64,000 bases of DNA from Trichlorobacter ammonificans. GTDB taxonomy: Bacteria; Desulfobacterota; Desulfuromonadia; Geobacterales; Pseudopelobacteraceae. Numbering within the stretch: the first letter of the stretch is position 1; each line of letters begins with the position of its first letter. The notes under the pieces are model-generated. The model ran no database searches and was not told the origin of the DNA. It was given only the letters and a program-made list of their open reading frames with translations. Position numbers and translations under genes: made by a program. Location: NCBI RefSeq assembly GCF_933509905.1, contig NZ_OW150024.1, positions 980,001 to 1,044,000 on the forward strand, read 5' to 3'. Shown here one piece after another: positions 9,801 through 21,800 of the stretch.

Positions 9801-12800
9801 GGAGATGCTGTAAGTGTACTCGCCGTAGGTACCGGCCTGCCCGGCCAGAGTGAAGCTGCCGCTCATGGTGGTGAAATCGCCGTTTGTCGTGGTGCCGTTA
9901 ACCAGGGTGTAGTTGACGACGATGTCGTTGTCCAGCCGTCCGTAGCGATTGACCATGAAGGTCAGCGGATTCCCCTCGTAGGCGCTGGTCTGCACATTGG
10001 TATAGTAGCCGTTGGTGTCGCCGCTGTAGGTGTCCCAGCCACCGACCCAGAGGCGGATGTCGTCGTTCTTCAGGGTGGTGGTGACGCTGGCCAGGGCGTT
10101 GTTGATGTCCGCCGGGCCGTAGGCGTCGGTATAGAGCGGCCCGTGTTCGGCGTCGTCCGGGTCCAGCACGGTGAAGGTCAGGGTCTTGTCGTTCTCCACG
10201 TAGCGGTCGCCGGTGAAGGTGACCACCACGTTTTTGGTGGTTTCGCCGGCAGCAAAGGTGACCAGGCCGTAGGTCTGGTTGGAGTAGGGTTCCTGCACGC
10301 TGCTGGCGTCACCGCCAAAGGTCAGGATTTCCGCCGAGCCATTGGCACTGGCCCAGTTGATGTACGTGCCGTCGATCCGCCAGGCCACGGTGGTGGGGTA
10401 GTTCAGGCTGCCGTCCCGGTCCCCCTGGTCGCTGCGGGTAATGGTGAAGGTGACGCTGTTGCCGGTGGCCGAATCGTTGGCGCCGGTCCCCTCCCAGGTG
10501 GTGGCGCTGCTGACCGAAACGCTGATCAGCGGGTCGGATTCGTTGTCGTAGATCCGGGCGGTGTCGGTGTAGCCGGTGGAGGGGGTCTCCAGGTCGTGGT
10601 TGGGTTCGCCGGCATTGACGTTGACGGGGTTGGAAAGGACGATGGGCAGTTCCTCCCGCCAAGTTTCGGTCCAGGCGTCGTCGATGGTGACCACGGTGAT
10701 GGTTTTGGTGGTCTCGCCGTCCGCGAAGGTCAGGGTACCGGACCAGGTGCGGGTTCCCGCGTTGTAGCTGGCGGTGCCGCTTGAGGGGGTGACACTGTCG
10801 ATGTCCGACGGGTCCAGCTTGTACCAGGTGCCGGTGGCGTTGTTGCTCTCATTGGTGGCTTCGGAACCGGGCAGGGCCAGGGACCAGTCCACGGTGTCGG
10901 TACCCCGGCTGTCGCCGCTGCGGGTGACGGTATAGGTGAGGGTTCCGCCCTCGACCACATCGTTGACGGAGGCGTCGAAGCGGGTGTCGTCGTTGGCGAT
11001 GATGCCGATATTGTATTGCGGATAACTCGCGGTATCGTAGATGTTGATCGAAGAACCTGCGCTGGGGTTCTCGAGATAGATGCTGAAGTACTCGTCGTAT
11101 TCTCCGATATCATCCACCTTGGTGTAGAACTTGATGTAGGCCCATTGCTGGCCGTCTTCAAAGGTAACGGTACCGGAGGGGAGGGCAGCCGCGGTGGTTA
11201 TGGACGTGATGTCGCCATTACCGTCGCGGGTGATAGTGAGGAAGTCATCGGCGCTGACTGCCGGAGAGTTGTAGGTGCCGATGCGCCAGCCCACGCTGGC
11301 CGTGCCCGCCGTGGCAACCTGGCGCTGCACGGCGAAGATATGCTCCACGTAGCCGTACTCCACACCGCCGATGGTGACGATGGTGGCGCCGGCGCCGCCA
11401 TCCGCCGGGGTATCGCCTTCGGCCCGGCTCTGCAGGCCGTTTCCGGGAGACAGGCTCTGTACGCTGGTGCTGGCCACCTCACGGTCGCTCAGGTAGAACT
11501 CGGCCTCGTCGCGTTCGATGGAGGAGAACAGGTAGTTGGTGTTGTTGGCGACACCGTTGGTGGCGCTGCTGATGGCTTGGTTATCGTAGAAGTTGCGGCC
11601 GCCATAGTAACTACGGCCGAGCAGGGTTCCGGTGCTCTTCGAAGGATCGTCATAGATGACGTTGATCTCGTCGTAGCCGCTGGTGCCGGTGACGCTGACC
11701 GCGAACCACTCATCGTTTTCCGCCGTGTTGTCGCCGAGGGCTGTCACGGTGAACTGCTTGCTGGTCTCACCGGCGGCGAAGCTGCCGCTTCCGGAGGTGA
11801 AACCGCCCTGGAAATCGGCTGCATCGGCAACCTGGTACTCGGAGCGGCTCTGGGTGTAGTCGGTCATGTAGGCAGAGGAGCCGTTCGAGGGGTCGGTGTT
11901 GCCGGTGGACCAGTTAAATCCAGTGGTGCCGCCGGTATAGCCGCTACGGGTTACGGTATAGGTGAAAACCGTATTGCTCCCGGCGACCGATTCGGCCTTG
12001 CTGTAGTCGTCGACGGAGAGGGTGAGACGGGTATCGTCGTCGAGAATGGTGCTGTTATAACTGGTGGTGCTGCCCAGGGAACTGCCGGCGTTGGGGTTGG
12101 CAAGCTGGATGGAGAAGGTTTCATCCCCTTCCACGCTGCCCACGCCGGTGTCGCCGTAGACGTAGACCGTGATGGTCTGGGTGGCGACTCCGTTGGCGAA
12201 GGTCAGGGTACCGCCGGGGGTGAGGTTGGCGCTTACGCCGTTGGTGAAGTCACTGCTGGTGGTGGTGCCGTGCACCACGCTCCAGTCCACCGTGCTGACC
12301 TGATTCAAGTTACCGGTGCGGGTCACCGTGTAGGTCATGGCCTTGCCGGTGCCGTGGCCGCCGTCCCCTTCGAGAAGGTTGGCCGTGCCGGCGGTGATGT
12401 TGAACTGGGCATCATCGTTGCGGACAAAGCCGTCGGCAGTTGCCGTGGTGATCTGCGTGCCGGCGGAGGCGTTGGAGAGGGCCAGGCGCAGCACTTCGTC
12501 CGCTTCCAGGGCGCTGTCGCCGGCAACCCGCAGCGTGACGGTCTTGCTGGTTTCCCCCCCCGCGAAACTCACCGTGCCGTAGGGGATGCCGTTGCCGTCC
12601 TTGAACACACCGGCCGGTTGGCTTGAGAAAAAGTCGCTGCCGTTGACGGCGTTGGCGACGCCGGTGTCCACGGTCCAGGAAACGGTGCTGGTCTGCGCCG
12701 TGTTGCCGGTGCGGGTGACGGTGAAGGTGTAATCGACGTAGCTGCTGTTGCCTTCGTTCTTGTCGGCCAGCAGGGTGGCGACGGAAACGCTGGCGTCGTC

Positions 12801-15800
12801 GTTGGTCAGTACCGTGGAGGCGCTGGCCGTGCCGATGACGCTGTTGGCCGGTGCCCCGGAAAGAGTGACGGTCATGGTTTCGTCCGATTCCACGACGGAA
12901 TCGCCCTTGACGTTGACCACGATGGTGGCGCTTACCTGGCCGTCGGCGAAACTGACCGTGCCGCTGGCCGCCTGGCCGTCGGCCAGGTCGCCGGCCGTGG
13001 TGAAGCCGTTGGTACCGGTGATGGTCCAAGTGAGGTCGCGGGCCCCCACCAGGGAACCGGTGCGGGTCACCGTGTAGGTGATCGCGCTGTCGCTGTTGCC
13101 TTCGGCACGGCTGGTGGTCAGGGTGCTGATGCTGAAGCTGTCGTCGTCGGTCAGGATGGTGGTGCTCTTGTCGCCGTCCGTTCCCTCGATGGTGCCACCG
13201 TTGGGATCGGCCAGGATCACCCGCAGGGTTTCGTCGTTTTCCAGGGTCAGGTCACCGGCCACGTTGATGGTGATGGTCGTGCTGGTCTGTCCCGCCGTAA
13301 AGGTAACGGTACCGCTGGGCAGACCGCTGTTGGTGCCCAGGCTGTCCTGATTGCCGGTAAAATCAGCAGTGGTCAGGCCGCTGGCAGGGGCCACGGACCA
13401 CTTCACACTGCCGGCGCCGCTGGTGTCGCCGCTCCGGGTGACCGTAAAGGTAACCGCGGTGCTGCCGCTGGCCCCCTCATGGAAGGCGGCCGGGGCGCTG
13501 AGCACGAAGTTAGTGTCGTCGTTGGTGACGACGGTGTTGGCGGTGGCGGTGCCGATGATGCCGGCCGAGGGATCGGTCAGGGTGAGGGTGAAGGTTTCGT
13601 CTCCTTCGGCCAGAGTGTCGGCGATCAGATCGAAAGTGACGGTTTTACTTGTTTCATTGGCAGCGAAGGTCAGGGTGCCGCTGGGCAGAACACCGCCCTG
13701 GATGTCGGCCGCAGTGACGCCGGCCCCGCCGGTGACGGCGTAATTGATGGTGGCGCTGCCGCTCAGGTCGCCGCTGCGGGTGACGGTATAGGCGATCTGG
13801 GTAGTGCCGGCGGAACCTTCAGCCACGGTGGCGTTGGCGGCGCTGACACTGAAACTCTGGTCGTCGTTGCGGATGATGCCGGTGGCGTTGGCATCCTGGA
13901 TCAGTTGCGGCGTGTTGTCGGTGAGCCGGGCGTTGCTAATGGTGACGGTGAACTCTTCGTTTTGCTCCACCACGGTGTCGCCGCTGACCGTGAAGCTGAT
14001 CTCCTTGCTGGCCTCATTGGCGGCAAAGGAGAGGGTGCCGGAGGGGAGGAGGCCGCCGAAGTCGGCTGCGTCGGCCGGTGAGGCGCCGCTGCCGCCGACT
14101 GCCCAGTCAACCGTGGCGGCGTCGCTGATGTCACCGGCCCGGGTGACCCGGAAGGTGTAGGTCACGGTGCCGCCCTGCCCCTCGGCATGGTCGGCGGAGA
14201 GGGCGGTGATGGAGAAGCCGGTGTCGTCGTTGGTGATGACGGCGCCGGCACTGCTGCCGGTCAGTTCGGTGTTGTCACCGGCCCCCTGCAGCAGGATGGT
14301 GAAGGATTCGTCCTGCTCAACCTGATTGTCGGTGGCCACCAGCACGATGATCTGCGCGGTGCTTTCACCCGCGGCAAAGGTAACGGTGCCGCTGGGCAGG
14401 CCGTCGTTGCTGCCCAGTGCGTCCTGACCGCCGATAAAGTCGTTGGCTGCCGCCGAACCGGCGCCGCCGGGAAGCTGCAGCACCCACTCGACGGTGGTTG
14501 CCGCGGAGGTGTCGCCGCTGCGGGTGACGGTGAAGGTGAAGGGGGTGGAGGCACCGTCGTCGGTATTCTGCTCGGCCTGAGTGGCGGTATCCGCCGTGAT
14601 CACCAGGGCGGCATCGTCGTTGACCACCTCCGTCGCGGCGGTGGCGCTGGTGAGGTAGGTCCGGTCGTGGGCCGGATTGCCCGCCGGGTTGCTCAGGGTG
14701 ACGGTGAGGGTTTCAGTGCTCTCGTTGACGTTGTCGCCGAGCAGGGGCAGGTTGATGGTCTTGACGGTTTCATGGGCCGCGAAGCTGAGGGTGCCGGAGA
14801 AGGGGGTGGAGGCGGCGAAGTCGTCGGCGGTCATGCCGCTGGCGATCCAGTCGATGACCACCGGCGATGCCAGGTCGCCGCTGCGGGTGACGGTGAAGGT
14901 CAGCACGCGGCTCTCCCCCGCTGCTCCTTCAAGCACCGAGGCGTTGCCGGCGGTGATGGCGATGCCGATATCGTCGGCCACCACGCTGCCGGCGGCGGTG
15001 GCGGTCATGATGTCGGCGTTGCCGTCGGCGCCGGAAAGGGTGACGGTGAACCCCTCGGTGGACTCGATGGCGGTATCGCCGCTGGTCTGGATTTCAATGG
15101 TTTTGCTGGTTTCTCCCGGGCCGAAGGTGATGGTGCCGGAGGGGAGGGCGCCGCCGAAGAAGTCGGCGGCATCCACCGGGTGGTCGCCGGAACCGCTCAC
15201 CGCCCAGTTGACCGTGGTGGTGCCGGTGACCACCCCGCTGCGGGTGACGGTGAAGACGTGGGTCTGCGTGCCGCTCTCCCCTTCCGTGAGGGTCGTGGTG
15301 GTGGCACTTACGACCAGGCCGGTGTCGTCGTTGCGGATCACGCCGTCGGCACTGGCGGTGCCCAGGGTGGTGCCGGCCGAAGGATTGGTAAGCTGCACGC
15401 GGAATCCTTCGTCCGCTTCCTGGTAATAATCGCCGCTGACCGTGACCGTGATGGTCTTGCTGGTTTCATTGGCGGCAAAGGTGAGGCTGCCGGCGGGGAG
15501 CGTGCCGCCGAAGTCGGCGGCGTTGGCCGGGTGGGCCCCCTGGCCGGCGACGCTCCAGTCCACCGTGGTTTCCCGGTCCAGGAAACCGGTACGGGTAACG
15601 GTGAAGGTGAACTCCCGGCTGTCGCCGTTGGCCGCTTCGGCGAGATCGGCGCTGGTGGCGGCAATGGAGAGGATGTCGTCGTCGTTCAGGATGACCACGT
15701 CGGCAGTGCCGCTGGCAATGGTGGTGCCGGCGCCGGGGTTGACCAGGGTGATGGTGAAGGTTTCATCGCTTTCCAGGCTGTGGTCCCCTGCCACGGACAG

Positions 15801-18800
15801 GGTGACGGTTTTGCTGGTTTCCCCGGCGTTGAAGGTGATCAGGCCCCCCGGCAGCAGTCCGCCGGCAAAGTCTGCCCCGTCGGCTGCCGCGCCGCTGCCG
15901 GCGGGGCTGACAACGTACTCCACCGTGTCCGTGCCGTTGATGTCGCCGGTGCGGGTGACCGTAAAGGTGACCGTGGTGCTGCCGCTGTGCCCTTCCACCA
16001 CTGGATCGATGCTCTGCAGGGTAAAGGCGGCGTCATCGTTGCGGATTGCGCCGCTGACCTCGCCGACCAGTACCTGGGTGCCTTCGGAGGGGTTGCTCAG
16101 GCGGATGGTGAATCCCTTGTCCGGTTCGATCAGGTTGTCCACCGTGAGCGGCAGATTGACCACCAGGCTGGAAACGCCGCGGGTAAAGGTTAAAACCCCT
16201 GAGGGGATGCTGCCCGAAGCGAAGTCTGCGGCGACGACGCCGTTGCCGTCGGTGGGGACCAGCTCCCAGTGCACGGTGGAGACACCGGTGGTGTCGCCGC
16301 TGCGCTGCACGGTGAAGGTCAGTTGTGAGGTGCCGCCGGGGTTGCCTTCCGGGCGGTCCAGGTTGGTGGCGACAAGGGTGAGGCCGGAGTCGTCGTTGAG
16401 GATCATGCCCGCGGCGCGGTCCTGCTCGAGCACGACACCGGCCTGGCCGGTGGTCAGGACGATTTCGTACCCTTCGTGGGGTTCGTAGACCGTGTCGGCA
16501 CGGGGGGTGATGGTCAGCAGCTTCGTGGTTTCGCCGGCGGCGAAGGTGATGCTTCCCGAAGGAAGACTGCCGCCAAAGTCGTCGGCATTGACCTGGTTTG
16601 CGCCGGAACCCACCAGGTGCCAGTCAACGGTAACTTCGCTGTCCAGGTGGGCGGAGCGGGTCAGGGTAAAGGTATGACTGCGGGTGGTGCTGCCGGAGCC
16701 TTCCTTGACCACGGCGTCGGTGGCCGTGATGCTGACGGCGGCGTCGTCCGGCACGATGGTGACGGTGGCGGTGCCGGTATGGATAAGGGAGTTGGCGTCC
16801 TGGGCCTGCAGGGTGAAGGAGTAGCTTTCATACCCCTCCAGCAGGCTGTCGCCGGCAAGGGGCACCGAGATGATCTTCGAGGTTTCCCCTGCGGCGAAGG
16901 TGATGATGCCGGTCAGCGGGAATCCGTTTTCGAAGTCGTCATCTTCGGCGGGGTTCTCGCCGTACCCGGCGATGACGTAGCCGATGGCGCCGGCCTGTGA
17001 GACGTTGCCGGTACGGGTGACCAGAAACTGCTGCACGCCGCCGGTGCCGTTTCCTTCAAGCGTGGAGGCGGTGACCGCCGTGACGTCGTACTGGGTTTCG
17101 TCGGCGCGGATGATCCCCTGGATTTCGCCGTTGATGATGACGGTGCCGGCCGGGGCGTTGGCCAGTACGACACTGAAGGCTTCATCCTGCTCCAGGGTGG
17201 CGTCCCCTGCCACATAGATGGTGACGGTTTTCGTGGTTTCGTTGGCGCCGAAGCTGATGGAGCCGCTGGGGCGTCCGCCGTTGTCGCCGAGGGCGTCGGG
17301 GGAGGCGGTGAAGTCCAGGGAATCCGGCACGTGGTTGCCGCGGGGGATCAACCGGTAGTCGATGGTCATGGGCTGATTGAGGCTTTCGGAACGGACCACC
17401 TGGAAGGTGATCGCCGTCTGGGTGGCGGCGCCCCCCTCGACGACGTCGGTCGTACCGGCGAAGATGCTGAAGCCCAGGTCGTCGTTGACCACGGTGGTGG
17501 TGGCTGTATCGGTACCCAGGCCGAGGTTGGCGCCCGGGTTGGCCAGCCGTACCGTCAGGGCTTCGTCCGGTTCGATGGTGCGGTCGCCGGTGACGGTGAC
17601 GGTGATGGTGGTGCTGGCCTGTCCCACCGCAAAGGTGGCCGTTCCCGACGGCAGTGTGCCGCCGAAATCGGCGGCATCCACGGTGCCGCCCGCCACCTCC
17701 CACTGAACGCTGGTTGCGCTGAGGGTGTTGGTGCGGGTCAGGGTGAAGGTGACGACCCGGGTTTCACCGTTGTGCCCTTCCTGAATCGTGGGGGTCGTGG
17801 CACTGATCGAGACCAGGGCATCGTCATTGACAATGGTGACGGCTGCCGTGTTCTGGGCTCCCAGAACCAGGTCGTCGCCGGGGTTGGCGAGGGTGATCAG
17901 CAGGGTTTCATCGGCTTCGATGGTGCTGTCTCCGGCCAGTTCGACGGTGAAGGTGGCGCTGCTCTGGCCTTCGGCAAAGCTGACACTGCCGGACAGGGTT
18001 TGACTCGGGGCCAGGTCGGCGGCGTCGACGCCGCTGATGCTCCAGTCGACGCTGCTGGCATTGGCTGTTTTGGTCCGGGTGACGGTGTAGGTGAGCAGCG
18101 TCGTGGTGCCCGGCGCTCCCTCGACGACGGTTGCCTCGCCCGCGCTGACGGTGACGGCGGCGTCATCGTTCAGCACCGCCAGGGTGACGGTCTTTTCGGC
18201 GGCATTGCCGGCACCGTCGGTGGCCACCACGGTGAAGGTGTAGTTCGGCGTGGTTTCGTAATCGGGATTATCGAGCAGCGTTACCTTCCCGGTCTGGGGA
18301 TCGATGTGCAGGCCGGGGTCGCTGCCCGGCTTCAGGCTCCAGGTGATCCCGTCGCTGACGTCGCCGGAATCGTCGGCAACGGCGGTGTAGATCACCAGGC
18401 CGGCGCCGCTGTTCTCGGCCAGGGGAGCGGCCGTGTCGCCGGAGGTGACGACCGGGGTGCTTTCGTCCTGGTTGACGACGGTGATGGTAACGTCCTTGCC
18501 AGTGCTGACGCCGTCGGTGTCGGTGGCGATGACGGTGATGGCGTAGCTGTCCCGGTCCTCGTAGTCGGCGGGGGCGATCAGGCGGACTTCACCGGTGTCG
18601 GGGTCGATGGTGAACAGGGCGGCGTCGGGACCGTCCAGGCTGTAGCGGAGACGGTCGCCGGCATCTTCGTCGCTGGCGCCCACGGTGTAGACGACGGTGT
18701 TGGCGGGAGCGTTTTCGGCGATGCTGCCGCTGGCGGCCGAGTCGATGGTCGGTGCGTCGTTGACGTCGGTAACGTGGATGGTGACGGTGCTGCTGCCGCT

Positions 18801-21800
18801 GGCCCCGTCGGCGTCGGTGGCCACGACGATGATGAGGTAGGTGTCCTTGCTTTCGTAGTTGGCGGAATTTTTGAGGGTGACCGCGCCGGTGACGGCGTCG
18901 ATGTCGAACAGGTCGGCATCGGGACCGCCGAGGCTGTAGGTGACCACATCCCCTTCGTTCGGGTCGCTGGCGGTGGCGGTGTAGACGACGGTGGCGGTTG
19001 CAGCGTTTTCCGGTACTACGCTGCGGTCGGCGGAGGTGATCACCGGCGGCTCGTTGTCGCTGGTGCCCACCATGGTGATCGTCACACTGGTGCGGGTTCC
19101 GTCCACGGCGGTCACGACAAAGGTGTCAACGTAGAGCTGCCCTTCTTCGAATTCGTCGTGGGCGGAATCGGCGACGTAGGTCCAGTGTCCCTGCGCGTTG
19201 ATGCTGAAAAGGCCGTAGGCCCCCGCAACCGCGGTCTGCGACACGAATTCGGCCGGGTTGTCGAGATCGCTGATGGTCAGGGTGCCGCTGGTGGAGATGG
19301 CCTCCGGGCTGTCTTCCTCGGTGAGCTGGACGGTGGCCGTGGAAACAGTCGCGGCATCGTTGGTGCCGTGAATCGTCACGGTGACCCGGCTGACGGAGTT
19401 GTTGGCGCCGGCGACCTGGAAGGTGTCGGACACCGTGTCCCCTGCGTTCAACCGGTTGTGGGCGCCGTTGGCGACAAAGCTCCAGGAGCCGGCGGCGTTC
19501 ACCGAAAAGGTTCCCCAGGTGCCGACGGTGGCGGTCTGGGGTGTGAAGGAGCTGCCGCCGCTGAGAAGGCCCCGGGTGGTGAGCGGGGCGTCGGTTTCGG
19601 ACAGTTCGACAACGATGTTGGCCGCCCCCTGCTGGTCCGCCGTGATGATCGAGGTGGTGTAGGGCCGGGAGGCGGTGATGATGTCGCCGTTCCCGTCGAC
19701 GATCCGGACGACGAACTGCTGGGTGCCGGTCAGGTCATGGGGTACCTGGAAGTTCCAGGTGGTGCCGGTCGCGGTGGCCGTCCCCAGCAGGTCCGTGCCG
19801 TCGACACCGCCGTAGATCATGATCTGCTGACCGGCGGTCAGGCCCTGGCCGAGTGTGCCGCTCAGGTGGGGCCGCGGATCGTCGGTGCTCGTACCCGGTG
19901 CGATGGTGCCGGTGACCGGACCGACGTCGTCCGTCAGCGTGCCGATGGTGGCTGTTGGTGTAATGACCGGCTCGGTGATTGCGAGGTCGATGGTTCCCGT
20001 AAAGCTCTGGGTTTCCGTTGCGGCGGTGATCCGGAGCGTCCCCCGGATGAGGTCTCCGGCTGCCGGGCCGGGGTCGAGGGCCCTGACCGCCAGCATGCCG
20101 ATGTCGCTCAGCGCAATGGAATAGGTGCCGTCGCTGCCGGGGGTAAGCAGCGTCTGGCCGGTGGGAGTCGTTTTATACAACGACACACCGTCGGGCATCC
20201 CCGCAATGGTCACCATGCCGGTACTGTTGCCCGTGCCGAGGGCGGGCATCTGGATGTTGAGCGGTATGAAGCCGCCGAAATAGCCGTTGGCCGGGTTGGT
20301 TTCAAAGCCCCGCAGGTCGCCCAGGTCGTTGATGGCGTCGGCTACGAACTGGGTGGCGTCCCGCACCTGGTCGAACGCGGTCGCGAAGGAAATGTCGCCA
20401 CCCCGTTCCGCAGCGGCCTGGTTGCCGATCCGGTACAGGGTCGGCAACAGGGCGTCACTGGCGACCCGCATGCTTTCGGTAACGGCGTCGGACAACGGGT
20501 TGGCCAGGGTGCTGGTGGCGATGGTGCTGTTGATCGTGCCGATGGTGGCGGCCAGCGAGGCGATGTCCGCTGCACTGCTGGCACGCAGGTCGTTGGTGAC
20601 CCCATCCTGGTTCGAACCGTTCATGGCCCCCAGCAACACCACCTGCAGGTCGCCGGCGCTGCTCAGGCTGACCGTGCTGCTGCTGCGGTTGCTCTGCACG
20701 ATCAGGTTGGCCAGTGCCTCGACGGCGTAGTCGCTGCCCACGGTGGTGGGGGTGGCGGACGCACCGTTGATGAGCGAGGAAACTGCGCCGAGGATGACGT
20801 TGATTTCCCGGTTGGCGGAGAGAACGCCGCGCTCCTGCGCAGTGGCGGTTCCCGAGAGGGCGGCTGCCACCGGGTCGAAGGAGAGCAGGTTTTCCGGCGT
20901 CGTCATGCCCAGGTTGAGCACGGAGTTGACTACCGCCGAGGCGTTACGGAGCGCGGTGGCGTCCACGGCCGTGCCGGGGTTCATGCTCTCGGCCACCGAG
21001 GCGATCAGGGTGGAGAGGGGGGAGAGGACGACATCAACCCCCAGCGTCCGGGTGTCGATGAGCCCGGGGTACACCTTGTACACCACGCCGGAGTTGGTGG
21101 AGCCGGAGGTGGTGTCCACCCCGCCGAACGCCAGAATCGGAATCCCTGCTTCCGGAGTGAACGAGAACTTGAAATGTCCCTGTGCATCGCTGGTGGTGAC
21201 CGTTTCACCCTGGTCGTACACCCCGTTGCGGTTGCTGTCGATGAAGACCGTGGCGCCGGCGATGTAGTCGTCCTGCACGAGGCCGGTAAAGTAGAGGATC
21301 GGCGTGGAGGTGGCGGTGCGGTTGTTCGCGGCGTCGCTGATCGTGCTGTACACGGTGTAGTAACCCGGCCCCTCGGCGAAGACTCCGGCAGGCAGGGTCA
21401 CGCTCAACGAACCGTTGGTGATGTCGATTGACGACAGCGGCCGTGTCAGGGTGTGCTGGACGTTGCTTTGCGTCGTAACCACTACCGTGATGGTGTCGGA
21501 GGCATTGGCGTTGCCCGGCAGGGTGATCTGCAGGGTGAGGCCGTCACTGACATCGCCGTCGCTGGTTTGTATCCCGAGCTGGCCGGGAGCGATGGTATCA
21601 ACGATAAAGTTGATGGCCGGGCTGGCGTTGCTTGAGTTGCCGGCGGCATCGGTGATGCGGTAGGTGATCGAATGGCTGCCCTCGCTCAGGCGGTTTGAGG
21701 GGGTAAGGCTCCAGAAACCGTTCTGGTCGACCTTTGTTTCGCCGAGCAGCACGTCGCCGTCGTAAATACGCACGGTGGCGCCGGCTTCCGCGGTGCCGCT

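Noticed and set aside
7014-10784. Very long open frame on the plus strand (over 1200 codons) opposite the adhesin; a similar one at 17331-21431
   Set aside because: They mirror the repeat structure of the adhesin in antisense, have low-complexity G/V/A/D-rich translations with no domain, and arise from GC-rich codon use.
4370-18160. Regularly spaced similar DNA segments that could suggest a CRISPR or satellite array
   Set aside because: Period is about 370 bp, always a multiple of three within one open frame, and the conservation follows protein motifs.
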